Part shown: positions 1 through 8,356 of the stretch, piece by piece
Numbering within the stretch: position 1 is the first letter of the stretch
How the letters are laid out: every line of letters begins with the position of its first letter
Assembly: GCA_019115995.1 (NCBI GenBank)
Contig: DXCL01000041.1
Coordinates: forward strand, 1-53,842
DNA: 53,842 nt
Source of the DNA: Candidatus Borkfalkia avistercoris
Lineage (GTDB): Bacteria > Bacillota > Clostridia > Christensenellales > Borkfalkiaceae
Reading direction: 5' to 3'
Position numbers and translations under genes: made by a program
The notes under the pieces: generated by a model
Seen by the model: the letters and a program-made list of their open reading frames with translations, nothing else
What the model was told of the DNA's origin: nothing
Database searches by the model: none

Positions 1-306
1 AACGTGGTGCTTCGGAAGATACCGTTTACCCCGCAGGTGAAAAAGGTTTTGCCGTTTATCGACTTTGAGAAAGCAAAAAACACCAATCTCAACACGATCT
101 CCACGCGCATGAAGCGGCTTTTGCCCGAACGACACCCGCACGAACTGAGACACACGTTTATCAGTCGTTGCAAAGAATGCGGCGTTGCCTCAGAAGTTGT
201 GAGTATCTGGGCGGGACACAGTTTGAGCGGCACAATTACATCGACGGTATACACGCATTATTCGGACGAATTTCAGCTCAAAGAAGCCGAGAAAGTAATT
301 TACTGA
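1..306 (+). CDS. Tyrosine recombinase/integrase, C-terminal part (5' end outside window)
   Basis: The reading frame is open from the first base of the window and stops at 304-306, so only the last ~100 residues are present. The segment HPHELRHTFISRC holds the H-x-x-R pair of the catalytic box. AGHSLSGTITSTVYTHY holds the second histidine and the nucleophilic tyrosine of phage-type integrases. Enzymes of this family integrate and excise mobile elements by strand exchange at an att site, often inside a tRNA gene. The gene ends about 220 bp from the 3' end of tRNA-Gln, the usual arrangement for an integrated element whose int gene lies next to its attachment site. The family call is firm; which element it belongs to cannot be read here. 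Confidence 0.85.
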   Translation, partial: NVVLRKIPFTPQVKKVLPFIDFEKAKNTNLNTISTRMKRLLPERHPHELRHTFISRCKECGVASEVVSIWAGHSLSGTITSTVYTHYSDEFQLKEAEKVIY

Positions 307-312
307 CAAAAA

Positions 313-450
313 TTTCCCCAATCCCATTTTTGAAAAAGATAAAAAACAAACAAAAACGCCTGCTTTTGCGGGCGAAATAAGCAAAATACAGGGCAACGGA
401 CAAAAATTGCTCCGAAAAGTTTCCCCAATTTTTTCCCCAATTTGGGGAAA
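313..450. repeat. TTTCCCCAA repeats downstream of the integrase
   Basis: The 9-mer TTTCCCCAA occurs at 313-321, 420-428 and 432-440. Its inverse TTTGGGGAAA follows at 441-450, making a near-perfect palindrome at 432-450. Clustered short repeats between an integrase and its att site often act as arm-type binding sites for integrase or excisionase; that role is inferred. No gene is visible between 307 and 527. Confidence 0.5.
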
Positions 451-473
451 TGCTAAAAAAGTCACAAAAATAA

Positions 474-525
474 AGACACTATATATTGTGTTTCATTTTT
501 TAGAAACTCTCAATATATAGCGTCT
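474..525 (-). terminator. Intrinsic terminator after tRNA-Gln
   Basis: Arms 474-488 and 511-525 pair over 15 bp with one mismatch, and a nested GTTTC/GAAAC pair sits in the loop. On the minus strand the hairpin starts right after the tRNA CCA end and is followed by a T-rich stretch. Confidence 0.7.
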
Positions 526-527
526 GC

Positions 528-602
528 TGGCTGGGGTAGCTGGATTCGAACCAACGAATGACGGAGTCAGAGTCCGTTGCCTTACCGCTTGGCGACACCC
601 CA
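528..602 (-). tRNA. tRNA-Gln (anticodon CTG)
   Basis: Read on the minus strand, the 7-bp acceptor stem TGGGGTG pairs with TACCCCA. A D-arm follows, then a 5-bp anticodon stem ACGGA/TCCGT with loop CTCTGAC, giving anticodon CTG, which reads CAG. The T-arm is GTTGG-TTCGAAT-CCAGC. The discriminator is G and the 3' CCA is encoded in the DNA (528-530). The 3' end faces the integrase fragment, so it is a plausible attachment site. Confidence 0.93.
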
Positions 603-620
603 ATGTTTGGTTACCACGAT

Positions 621-649
621 ATTTTAACAAAGTTCCTTGATTTTATCAA
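621..649 (-). promoter_or_regulatory. Promoter of tRNA-Gln
   Basis: On the minus strand, -35 TTGATA (644-649) and -10 TAAAAT (621-626) are separated by 17 bp, about 18 bp upstream of the tRNA 5' end. The palindrome CTTGATTTTATCAAG (636-650) overlaps the -35 box. Confidence 0.65.
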
Positions 650-798
650 GCATTTTTGCATGCTTTTTAAAATTTTTTTTCGTAAATCCTCTTTCGGGTT
701 TTATTTGGAAAAGTGCCGTTCCCTTATTACGACTGTTATTTCAAAAACCGGTTCGGAAAAGAAAAATGGCTGCCTATGTGTATTTTACAAAAAAACGA

Positions 799-827
799 TT
801 TACAAGAAATCGGGCGTATGTTATAAT
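799..827 (+). promoter_or_regulatory. Promoter of the GH20-type gene
   Basis: -35-like TTACAA (799-804) and -10 TATAAT (822-827) have a 17-bp spacer. The -10 ends 46 bp before the start codon at 874. The -35 match is weak and the -10 is perfect. Confidence 0.55.
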
Positions 828-873
828 ATTTTATAATGGAAGTAAACGTTCACACATCAATGGAGGAATTGAG

Positions 874-2484
874 ATGAAAGAGCTGAAAAAATTGGGCGTT
901 ATGCTCGATTGCTCGCGCGGCGCGGTATATACTGTAAATTCGATCAAATCATTTATCGATATTTTGTCAAAAATGGGCTACAAGCAATTGCAGCTGTATA
1001 CGGAAGATGTGTATACGCTTGAAGACGAACCGTATTTCGGATATATGCGCGGCAGATATTCGGACGCCGAGTTGCAGGAATTGGATACTTATGCCTCGGA
1101 AAAAGGCATCGAACTCATACCCTGCATTCAGACGCTTGCACATCTGGGCGGGATCATGCGTTGGGACGTTTTCAGCGACGTTTCCGATAATGCAGATATT
1201 TTGCTCGCGGGAGAGGATAAAACTTACGAGTTGATCGATAAGATGTTTGCCGCCTGCGCAAAAAATTTTAAGAGCCGCCGCATCAATATCGGCATGGACG
1301 AGGCGCATACGGTCGGGCTCGGCAAATATTTGGATAAACACGGGTATACCAACCGTTTCGAGATCCTTTCGAAGCATTTGACGAAAGTGTGCGCGATCGC
1401 GGAAAAATACGGTTTCCGCCCCATGATGTGGTCAGATATGTTTTTCCGCCTTGCCAACGGCGGAGAATATTCGGCAAAAGGGATCGACGACAAGATGATA
1501 AACGAAGTTTCCGCTCTCATTCCGAACAACGTTGACCTCATTTACTGGGATTATTACAGCACGGACGAGGCGCATTACGATGCGATGCTGCAAGCGCACA
1601 AAAAACTGAAAGGCGAAGGCCTTGTATTTGCCGGAGGCGCGTGGGCCTGGATAGGCTTTGCCCCCTGCAATGCGTTCAGCCTCAAAGCATCTCGCGCGGC
1701 GCTCTCCGCATGCCGCAAAAACGATGTAAGGGATATATTTTTTACAGTATGGAAAGATGACGGTTCGGAAAGCTCCCTGTTCAGCGTGCTGCCCTCGCTG
1801 TATGCCGCAGCACAGTACGTGGAAGGAAATTTCGACGAAGAGTCGCTTCGCGCGGGGTTCAAAAAACTGACGGGCATAGCGTGGGAAGATTTTATGGCGA
1901 CCGATCTTCCGAATTTCTATGTGGGCGAGGACTTTCCGAAAAACGCCTGCAAATATATGCTGTACAACGACCCGTTCATAGGATTGCTCGACCGCTCTTG
2001 CGATGCGGAAAAGAAAGCAAAATTTACCCAGGCAAGGGCGATTTTGGAGCGCGGCGCACAAAACGAGCAGTTCGGGTATCTCTTCCGTACGCTTGCAGAT
2101 CTTTGCTCGGTATTGGAAATCAAATACGACCTCGGCGTGCGTACGCGCGCCCTTTATAAAAGCCGCAATATGGACGGGCTTTGCATGCTGATCTCCGACT
2201 ATACCGAATGCGAACGCAGGCTGGAAACTTTTTACGAGAGTTTTTGCGCACAATGGAACAAAGAGGCCAAGGGATTCGGCTTCGAGCGGCACGATATTCG
2301 GTTCGGCGGAGCGATACGCCGTCTGCGCCATTGCCGCAGAATCCTGGAAAAATATCTGACGGGCGAATTGCTCGAAATCGAAGAGCTCGAGCAGGAAGTT
2401 CTGCCGATCGGAAAGGACGCCAAGGACAAAGAAACGCTCTGTTATAACAATTGGGCGTTGACGGCAACGGTACTCGGTCATTGA
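874..2484 (+). CDS. GH20-type beta-N-acetylhexosaminidase (cytoplasmic)
   Basis: 536 residues. The ATG at 874 is chosen because GGAGG lies at 862-866; longer in-frame starts have no ribosome binding site. There is no signal peptide, so the enzyme should be cytoplasmic and act on imported amino-sugar oligosaccharides. GH20 enzymes remove terminal GlcNAc/GalNAc by substrate-assisted catalysis using an adjacent Asp-Glu pair, seen here as D142-E143 in GMDEAH. The N-terminus enters the TIM barrel almost directly, without the usual non-catalytic N-terminal GH20 domain, as in short Firmicute members. The ~180-residue C-terminal tail is mostly helical and unassigned. It is a single-gene unit with its own promoter and terminator. 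The exact substrate is not readable. Confidence 0.78.
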   Translation: MKELKKLGVMLDCSRGAVYTVNSIKSFIDILSKMGYKQLQLYTEDVYTLEDEPYFGYMRGRYSDAELQELDTYASEKGIELIPCIQTLAHLGGIMRWDVFSDVSDNADILLAGEDKTYELIDKMFAACAKNFKSRRINIGMDEAHTVGLGKYLDKHGYTNRFEILSKHLTKVCAIAEKYGFRPMMWSDMFFRLANGGEYSAKGIDDKMINEVSALIPNNVDLIYWDYYSTDEAHYDAMLQAHKKLKGEGLVFAGGAWAWIGFAPCNAFSLKASRAALSACRKNDVRDIFFTVWKDDGSESSLFSVLPSLYAAAQYVEGNFDEESLRAGFKKLTGIAWEDFMATDLPNFYVGEDFPKNACKYMLYNDPFIGLLDRSCDAEKKAKFTQARAILERGAQNEQFGYLFRTLADLCSVLEIKYDLGVRTRALYKSRNMDGLCMLISDYTECERRLETFYESFCAQWNKEAKGFGFERHDIRFGGAIRRLRHCRRILEKYLTGELLEIEELEQEVLPIGKDAKDKETLCYNNWALTATVLGH

Positions 2485-2506
2485 TGATTTTTTTGATCTG
2501 AACAGC

Positions 2507-2542
2507 AAACGCCTTCCGCAATAACTTTGCGGAAGGCGTTTT
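2507..2542 (+). terminator. Terminator of the GH20-type gene
   Basis: The hairpin AAACGCCTTCCGCA / TGCGGAAGGCGTTT has a short loop and ends in TTTT, 23 bp after the stop codon. Confidence 0.85.
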
Positions 2543-2564
2543 AAAAGGTTCGCGAAAAGCCCGG

Positions 2565-2612
2565 AAGCGGTGCTCGGCGGGACATTGCATAACAGTCCTC
2601 CGAGCGCCGCTT
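2565..2612 (-). terminator. Probable terminator of the Crp/Fnr gene
   Basis: The imperfect inverted repeat AAGCGGTGCTCGGCGGGAC (2565-2583) / AGTCCTCCGAGCGCCGCT (2595-2612) lies just beyond the stop of the minus-strand regulator. The T-tract is weak, so this is less certain than its neighbour. Confidence 0.5.
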
Positions 2613-2637
2613 TAACGTTTGCTTTAAGGTGATCTTT

Positions 2638-3279
2638 TTATTTTACGGTTTTCATTTTGACGTTGCGCCGTTCGATTTCTATGAGCCCCTCGTCCGTCAT
2701 GCGTTTGAGTTCCCTTACCATGGCGCTCCTGTCTACACAAATATAATCCGCGAGGCTTGTCTGCGAAAAGGGCAAGGTAAAATAAGAACTCTTATTTTTT
2801 GCAGCCGTCATCGTGAAATAAGCGAGCAGCTTTTCGCGTATCGTGCGGCGGCTGAGGATTTCAAGATGCTCGGAAAGCGCCTGCGTCTTTTCACTCATCA
2901 GTTTTACGAGATTGGAAACTACGGTGCTGTGATGCGCACAGGCTTTGTAACATCTTTTTACGATGTGCTCATAATCGATATAGAGTATCTCGCTGTCTTC
3001 CTCAGCAATCAAAAAAAAGCTTGCGTCCGCCCACGCAAAACCCAGAACGTCTCCGAACACGCCGCCCTTCCCTAACTGTTCAAAAATCGTACGCACGCCG
3101 TCTATATCCGTTTTGATCAGATTGATAAATCCTTTCTGCACCACGGCAACGCGGTCGTGCGGCATGGGGATCTCCTCTCCCTTGCGGTAAGTTTTCGTTA
3201 CCGTTTTAAAACATATCATCATGGCGGCATATTCTTCCTTGGATACCCCGTCAAAAAGCGAGGTCACGGCTTTTTCCAT
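2638..3279 (-). CDS. Crp/Fnr-family transcriptional regulator
   Basis: 213 residues, the usual length for the family. An N-terminal cyclic-nucleotide-binding-type beta-barrel (about 10-125) carries the segment KGGVFGDVLGFA in the place of the phosphate-binding cassette. A long helix follows, then a C-terminal winged helix whose recognition segment is SLADYICVDRSAMVRELKRM (about 173-192). There is no N-terminal cysteine cluster like that of Fnr, so it is probably not an oxygen-sensing Fe-S type; the effector is unknown. The gene is divergent from the YcxB-like gene. A perfect palindrome sits on its own transcription start, pointing to autoregulation. ATG at 3279 was used. Confidence 0.88.
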   Translation of the reverse strand: MEKAVTSLFDGVSKEEYAAMMICFKTVTKTYRKGEEIPMPHDRVAVVQKGFINLIKTDIDGVRTIFEQLGKGGVFGDVLGFAWADASFFLIAEEDSEILYIDYEHIVKRCYKACAHHSTVVSNLVKLMSEKTQALSEHLEILSRRTIREKLLAYFTMTAAKNKSSYFTLPFSQTSLADYICVDRSAMVRELKRMTDEGLIEIERRNVKMKTVK

Positions 3280-3301
3280 ATCTAACCCCCTGCAAACATC
3301 T

Positions 3302-3352
3302 GTTATGTTGCATTTGCAACATAACTATAACGAAAACAAGAGAAAAAGTCAA
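3302..3352 (-). promoter_or_regulatory. Promoter of the Crp/Fnr gene with a perfect palindromic operator
   Basis: On the minus strand, -35 TTGACT (3347-3352), a 17-bp spacer and -10 TATAGT (3324-3329). The perfect inverted repeat GTTATGTTGCA-TT-TGCAACATAAC (3302-3325) overlaps the end of the -10 and covers the predicted +1. Family knowledge says Crp/Fnr proteins bind 2-fold symmetric sites of about this size; that this one is autoregulatory is inferred. Confidence 0.8.
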
Positions 3353-3418
3353 CTTTGTCGCGCATCTTTTTCGGAAAAAACTATGCGAAAAAGCTATCCA
3401 AACGGTCTGAAAATGTGT

Positions 3419-3424
3419 TATAAT
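3419..3424 (+). promoter_or_regulatory. -10 element of the YcxB-like gene
   Basis: A perfect TATAAT lies 22 bp before the start codon. No convincing -35 lies 17 bp upstream, so the promoter may need an activator, possibly the divergent Crp/Fnr protein. Confidence 0.4.
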
Positions 3425-3446
3425 TTTTCGGAAAAGGAGAAGGTCG

Positions 3447-3950
3447 ATGATAGAATTTTTCGGGGAGATTTCCCTTGCCTGCAAAAAAAATGCCTACAGG
3501 CGGAAAAAGAGATATTATGCGGTATGGACGGCCGTTCTTACCGCAGTCGTGGCCGGCCTCGCCGTCGTTGCCGGCACAACGGGCGGAGAGTTTGTCATGT
3601 TTACCGTATTCGCGGCGCTGCTGTTGGCTCTCACCGTTTTTTTATTTATCGCGCCCAGCCCGAAGTCACTTTCAAAAGAGCAATGGCTTTTCCGCATACA
3701 GATCGAGGGAGAAGAGATCCGCTTTACGCAGTATCTTGCGGAAAAGGAGGTCTCGAAAAAGCGTGAAGTCGGAAAAGTGCGTAAGGTCGTAAAAGACGAG
3801 CGCTGCTATCTTCTGTACACGCCGAATGCGGGCAACATCATCGTTTGCCAGCGGAATTTACTGAAAAAAGGAACTTTCGAAGAATTAGAATCCATTTTTT
3901 CGGGCAGGATACGGGAAGCAGCCGAAAAGCCAAACAAAAATCAAAAATAG
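3447..3950 (+). CDS. YcxB-like small membrane protein
   Basis: 167 residues with AAGGAGAAGG just before the ATG. Two transmembrane helices at about 25-45 and 49-68 are followed by a soluble C-terminal domain of about 95 residues. The stretch KVVKDERCYLLYTPNAGNII, followed by a cysteine-containing strand and a short helix, resembles YcxB-family C-terminal domains, whose function is unknown. A hydrophobic hairpin near the N-terminus followed by a PH-like beta domain is typical. It is divergent from the Crp/Fnr gene, so the two may be co-regulated. Confidence 0.6.
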   Translation: MIEFFGEISLACKKNAYRRKKRYYAVWTAVLTAVVAGLAVVAGTTGGEFVMFTVFAALLLALTVFLFIAPSPKSLSKEQWLFRIQIEGEEIRFTQYLAEKEVSKKREVGKVRKVVKDERCYLLYTPNAGNIIVCQRNLLKKGTFEELESIFSGRIREAAEKPNKNQK

Positions 3951-3955
3951 CAGCT

Positions 3956-3985
3956 GCCCGCGCACGGTCGTGCGCGGGCGCTTTT
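3956..3985 (+). terminator. Terminator of the YcxB-like gene
   Basis: The perfect 10-bp stem GCCCGCGCAC / GTGCGCGGGC with a GGTC loop is followed by GCTTTT, immediately after the stop codon. Nothing further is recognised between 3986 and 4144. Confidence 0.88.
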
Positions 3986-4144
3986 CGTGTAGCACCAAGG
4001 AACCGTCTTGGTTGCCTGTAAATTGCAATCGAAAACGAAGAGCCCGGCATACCCCCTCTCGCCGCTATTTAAGCAACTCGCCGGGAAAATCTGTTCTTTT
4101 CCGTTCTGTCTTACTGTTTTCAGCCCGGAACGGCGCCGCAAAGC

Positions 4145-5373
4145 CTATTCGATCTCTTCGCCGTATTTGTTGAAAATATAGCAGGCGACCGCAGACCATG
4201 CATGGCATAAGCTTCCGGCAAGCCCGAAATCGTCGGCGCCCTTTTCCGTTTCATAGAAAGTTGTGTCGCCGTTCAGCACCATTTTTCCGTATACGTTTTC
4301 TATATCCCGAACGATCCATTGCAGATACCCCTGCCCCTCTTGCAGCAGAGCCTCATAGACCCACGGCTTACAGCTGAGCGTTACCGGGATCAGCGATTCG
4401 TCGAACAGGCTCTCCGTAATTTCCTTTTCTATGCCCTCGCAAACGCCTGCCAGCAGAGCAAGCGCCTGCGTCAGCTGCGCATACATTTTATCCGCGCGTT
4501 TACCGTCATGGCTCACGACAAAGGCGTGCCGCTGCGAATCATAAAAATAATTGCGGATACTGCGTTTCATCTTTTCGACCTGAACGATGTATTCCTGCGG
4601 CAATTTTCTGTTCAGCTGCCGATACAGCCTTTCCAACCGCTCGATCACGATCACATACATTAAATTCAGGCATGCGTCGTACCGCTTGGGGATCTCATGA
4701 TCGCGCATTATGGGCTCGCCGTCCAGCCCGTCTCGCCACTCGTAAAAATTCCAATACGGCGGCTCTGTAAACCTCGGCAGAAGGCCCGCATCGTCTATCC
4801 TTCCGGAAAAACAAGCCGTTATTTTTTCGACCGTTTGCAGCATCTCTTCCGTAAACTGCCTGTCTTTTGCAAATTCGTAATTTTCGATAACGGCAAGAAT
4901 ATAGTACAGGCTGAACGCGGGGATCGTGATATACATGCGCGAAGGGAAGCACAGCTGCAACAGGCCGTCGCTCCGCAGCCCCTTTGAAATCAACCGCAAA
5001 TTTGCCTGCGCGTATTGCAGATTTCCGCCCGAAAACGTTTCATAACCGAACAGCATCTGATTGCGGCTGTCGCACGCGTAAAGCGCCTGTTCGCGCCAGG
5101 GGCAATCTTCATAATGCTCATGCATGCAATTGCGCAGAGTGCGCACCCCGCACTCATATATTTGCCGATGCCAGCGATCCTTTGCCTTCGCCGGCAACGC
5201 TTCGACCGGATATTCCGTTTTTACGATCCTGCAATCGTATATTTTGACCTGCGGAGCAGAAAAATGGATCTGCAAATACCGCAAGCCGAGCCTGCGCATA
5301 CAGCCCAGCCAACGGTTTCTGCCCCGATGCGCGATATACGTTGCCGCAAAATTCCTGCCGCCGATCTCCGCGC
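4145..5373 (-). pseudogene. GH78 alpha-L-rhamnosidase, C-terminal fragment fused out of frame
   Basis: GH78 enzymes remove terminal alpha-L-rhamnose from pectic and flavonoid glycans. The fragment begins near AEIGGRNFAATYIA and continues through MRRLGLRYLQIHF, the strand before the barrel. It then runs through the (alpha/alpha)6 catalytic barrel, with CMHEHYEDCPWREQ and ACDSRNQML marking the catalytic region, to GSLCHAWSA near the end. The N-terminal beta-sandwich domains (some 150-300 residues in relatives) are missing. Upstream of ~5373 the same frame encodes no rhamnosidase-like sequence, while another frame encodes the C-terminal coils of the GH110-like protein. A deletion has therefore joined the two genes. 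The frame itself is open up to 5455. An active product is unlikely. Confidence 0.72.
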
Positions 5374-6722
5374 GTTCCGCATGCAAGAAAGACATTATTG
5401 CAAGTTTCCACATGTTCCGAAGATGTCCCCTCTCCCCAATTCTCTTCGGCGGCAACCACCACCGCCGTCAGGTCGGAGTGCTCAAAAATATTCTTTTCGA
5501 CCGTTGCCCTCCGCGTTTTGATGAGTACCGATCTCGCGAAATGATTGCGGGTGCGGCAATGCGAAAACACAAATTCAGGACAGGCCGTAGCATTTTCGAG
5601 ATAATACTTCCCTTCCGAACCCACAGGGAGGGACCGGTCAAAAGTGACGTCGCACGTTCCGTCCGCATTGGCTTACGCCGCTATGACGACAATTTTTTCC
5701 CCTTTGTCGAGCGTGCCGTGCGCTATGAGCTGCATTTCGTCGCCGACGGAAGGAAGATCGACTGCCTGTGTGTGCGTGCCGTCCGCCGCAAGGCAAGCGA
5801 GCCTGTAACGGTTGCCGCCAACAAGCGCAAAGGCATGCTCGTAGTTATGAACGTTGACTGCATCGTCGCCATGCCCGTCGAACACGCAATTTTGCAAGAT
5901 AAGTTGCCCGTAACAAGAGGAAAAGTGCGTGGCGTCCGTATTGGTAGACATGCGTTCCCCTGCCGAAGGAACGACGGATACGCCGTCCAAAACAATATCG
6001 CGCGACAAATGCCCCACGACGCCCATGCCGGGCTGCGCGTGAATAACCACATTGCGCAGGGTGACTCCCTCCGCATTTTGAATGCACACTGCCGGGCGGG
6101 AATGGTAGGAATGCCACACATACAGCTCCGCCCCCGTATATATTTTCGGATCGCAGTCAACCTGCACGGCAAAAGTATTGCCTTCGAGCCGACGCCACCG
6201 CTTTATGCCGAAAGGATAATAACGGAACAAACCCGTATGCGGATCACATACCGCATAACGGGGAAAAGGAAAGCCGTCCGGCATATCTGCCGTAAAACGT
6301 ACAACGCATTCATCGTCCGCAACTTTTTCAATGTACCCGTGCGAATAGGGCTTACGCTTGTAGTCGATGATCAGCCCGCGCACAGAAACGTTTTTGCAAT
6401 GCCGCAAGGAAACGGGTTCAAAAAAACCGTCGAGAAGCAGCGTGACGCCGTCTACAATCAGACGCGTCCCTTCCTGCCCGTAAAAATCCAAAACCCTCGT
6501 ATAGGGGAAATCGGGGCGGAACATGATATCCTGCGGGTTGCCGCCATACTTTCCCGAAAGCATGTCCGAAAAGACGGCGCGGGCGCGGCTTTCGGTCACT
6601 TCATACACCCCGGGCGGAATCACAAGTTCACTCCCGGGATACGCTTTCAGCCACGCCATGGCATTTGCAAATTTTTCTAAATGATCTTTCCCTTCCAATT
6701 CCAAAAAATTCATTTTGCCCAT
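5374..6722 (-). pseudogene. GH110-like right-handed beta-helix glycosidase, broken by an in-frame stop and truncated
   Basis: The intact part (start 6722 or 6713, overlapping the upstream stop) runs to a TAA at 5673-5675. It has a beta-helix pattern with DATHFSSCYGQLIL and VFDGHGDDAVNVH, matching the DD-containing catalytic region of GH110 alpha-1,3-galactosidases. The same frame continues past the TAA without a start codon as NADGTCDVTFDRSLPVG and then as further helix coils (VLIKTRRATVEKNIFEH, then SEHVETCNNVFLACG), as expected for the family's C-terminus. The frame is lost at ~5373, where rhamnosidase sequence begins in another frame. There are thus two lesions: a nonsense codon and a deletion junction. 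The first 350 residues could still be made but would lack the last coils. GH110 is a best guess among beta-helix families. Confidence 0.68.
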
Positions 6723-8221
6723 CGTACAGTCTTTTTCCCTTCCTTCCAAATAATTTCGACGGTAACGGGTTCGTCGCTCCTGACCGTTACCTGCGGCTCC
6801 TCACACTCCGACATCCTCGCGTCGCACATAAGAGACACTGTATAGTCGCCGAACGGATAATTTTCAATCCCGTGTTTCTCCTTACAGTTGACGCGCCAAA
6901 CGATCTTCTTTTCCTGCATATCCGTCTGGATCCCGAACACGTACTCAAACAGAATATTGATTGGCGCAAGTCCCGTCCAACCGACAAAATCCGCCTTTGC
7001 AGCCCCCTGTGCCGCATATTCAGGAGAATAGTTTTCCCATAAAGTTCCCGTTTTTTCATACACTTCAACGACATTTTTCAGATAATCCCGCGCGATCTCA
7101 TAAGCCAAAGTATGATAACCGTACTTTGTCAACCCGCGCAAAACCATATAATTGGTGGGAGCCCATACGCCGCCCAGCCAGTATCCTCCGTCCTGCGCGT
7201 TATAGTGCGGATCGTCCGCCGAAAGAGACGGAATGCGATTGGGCCGCTTGAATTCCTTTTCGTTATCAAGATGTGCGACGAACGCATCCGCGCGCTCATT
7301 GGGAACAAGCCCCGCAAGCAACGTCCAGTAAGCACCCACCGTCTTTACTCCGCTTAAATTCCCGTTTCTGCGGCGGTCGTAATAAAACGCAGTCTTTTCG
7401 TCCCACATTTTATCGTTGATGAGCTTTTCGAGCATGGCGCTCTCATCTTCCAGCCATGCGGTTTCCTCCTGTCTGCCTAAAAGCTTGCCCATTTCGATCA
7501 GCGTTTTTCCGCTCAGCCACATCTGCGCACAGGAATCGATCCACGTCATGAACCCGTGCGAACTCCAAGGGTTGTACCCCTCCTCCTGCCGCGGCTGGTT
7601 GTCCATGCCGCACGCGTTCCCGCAGCTCCAATACCCGCCGTTCGGCCAGGAACGATTGAGTTGCAGCCACTTATGATATGCGAGCAGCGGATCGAAAACG
7701 CGTGCAATACGCTCCTTGTCGCCCGTCAGCAAGTAATATTCCCATTCTGCCCACGGCAGCACGTTCGGACCTGTGGAGCACGGATCGTCCCGCGTCCATT
7801 GTTCGCCCGCCTGTTCCTCGCAGATCTCGCGGCAGATGTAACCGTCTTTATGCTGATGCGAATAAAAATTGTCTAACGTTTTATGAAAATCGAATACTCG
7901 TCGGCCGTATTTACCGAACATGACGATAAACGCGGAATCCCACATAAAGAGATATCCGTTAAACGCCGTATCGATGAAGTCAGACACAAATCCCGCCTCT
8001 TTTTTCGCCTTGCGTAAATTCCCGAACGCGAGTTTCCACGCTTTATAGTAACAATCGATGACGCTTTCATGATTCTCCCAAATCGGGCGAGGAAGTTTAT
8101 CTGCATTCTCTTCAAACGCCGGCAACTCTCCATCCGCCGGTTCTTTCCCTATAAAAGTATTCTTTTTTACATGTTCATCTTCTGCATAATCCAAATTATC
8201 GTTTACTTGAAATAATTTCAT
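6710..8221 (-). CDS. GH63/GH37-like (alpha/alpha)6-barrel glycosidase
   Basis: 503 residues with no signal peptide. The motifs are those of trehalase/mannosylglycerate-hydrolase-like (alpha/alpha)6 glycosidases: DDPCSTGPNVLPWAEWEYYL, GNACGMDNQPR, a YWLGGVWAPTNYMV segment late in the barrel and TLWENYSPEYAAQG near the end, with a small C-terminal beta domain after about 440. Members hydrolyse alpha-glucosidic or alpha-mannosidic bonds by inversion; the substrate here cannot be read. It is first in a unit with the GH110-like and GH78 remnants, whose reading frames follow with overlap. It has its own perfect-spacing promoter. It is probably cytoplasmic, acting on sugars imported by the ABC system encoded upstream. 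Confidence 0.72.
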   Translation of the reverse strand: MKLFQVNDNLDYAEDEHVKKNTFIGKEPADGELPAFEENADKLPRPIWENHESVIDCYYKAWKLAFGNLRKAKKEAGFVSDFIDTAFNGYLFMWDSAFIVMFGKYGRRVFDFHKTLDNFYSHQHKDGYICREICEEQAGEQWTRDDPCSTGPNVLPWAEWEYYLLTGDKERIARVFDPLLAYHKWLQLNRSWPNGGYWSCGNACGMDNQPRQEEGYNPWSSHGFMTWIDSCAQMWLSGKTLIEMGKLLGRQEETAWLEDESAMLEKLINDKMWDEKTAFYYDRRRNGNLSGVKTVGAYWTLLAGLVPNERADAFVAHLDNEKEFKRPNRIPSLSADDPHYNAQDGGYWLGGVWAPTNYMVLRGLTKYGYHTLAYEIARDYLKNVVEVYEKTGTLWENYSPEYAAQGAAKADFVGWTGLAPINILFEYVFGIQTDMQEKKIVWRVNCKEKHGIENYPFGDYTVSLMCDARMSECEEPQVTVRSDEPVTVEIIWKEGKKTVRWAK

Positions 8222-8247
8222 TGTCTTACCCTTGTTTATTCTATACT

Positions 8248-8276
8248 ATTATATAATAAAATACGTGCGTTTTCAA
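8248..8276 (-). promoter_or_regulatory. Promoter of the GH63-like unit
   Basis: On the minus strand, -35 TTGAAA (8271-8276), a 17-bp spacer and -10 TATAAT (8248-8253), about 26 bp upstream of the ATG at 8221. Confidence 0.8.
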
Positions 8277-8317
8277 TAGGTATATTGGGAAACTTTTTTG
8301 CAAAATTTGATAGAAAA

Positions 8318-8345
8318 GCAGGGAGCGCAAACAAGTTCTCCCTGC
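8318..8345 (-). terminator. Terminator of the ABC/lipoprotein operon
   Basis: The stem GCAGGGAG / CTCCCTGC reads into TTTTC on the minus strand, 12 bp after the stop of the lipoprotein gene. It separates block A from the GH63-like unit. Confidence 0.82.
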
Positions 8346-8356
8346 CATTCTGTAAT

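Noticed and set aside
637-873. N-terminal extension of the GH20-type protein
   Set aside because: The extension contains the promoter region and has no ribosome site; GGAGG before ATG 874 decides the start.
5668-5680. Recoding or read-through of the TAA in the beta-helix gene
   Set aside because: The same gene is also truncated by a frame-changing junction at ~5373, so decay is the simpler explanation; no recoding element is visible.
5124-6680. 518-residue plus-strand frame across the beta-helix pseudogene
   Set aside because: Shadow of the minus-strand beta-helix and rhamnosidase sequences; composition is His/Arg-rich with no family resemblance.
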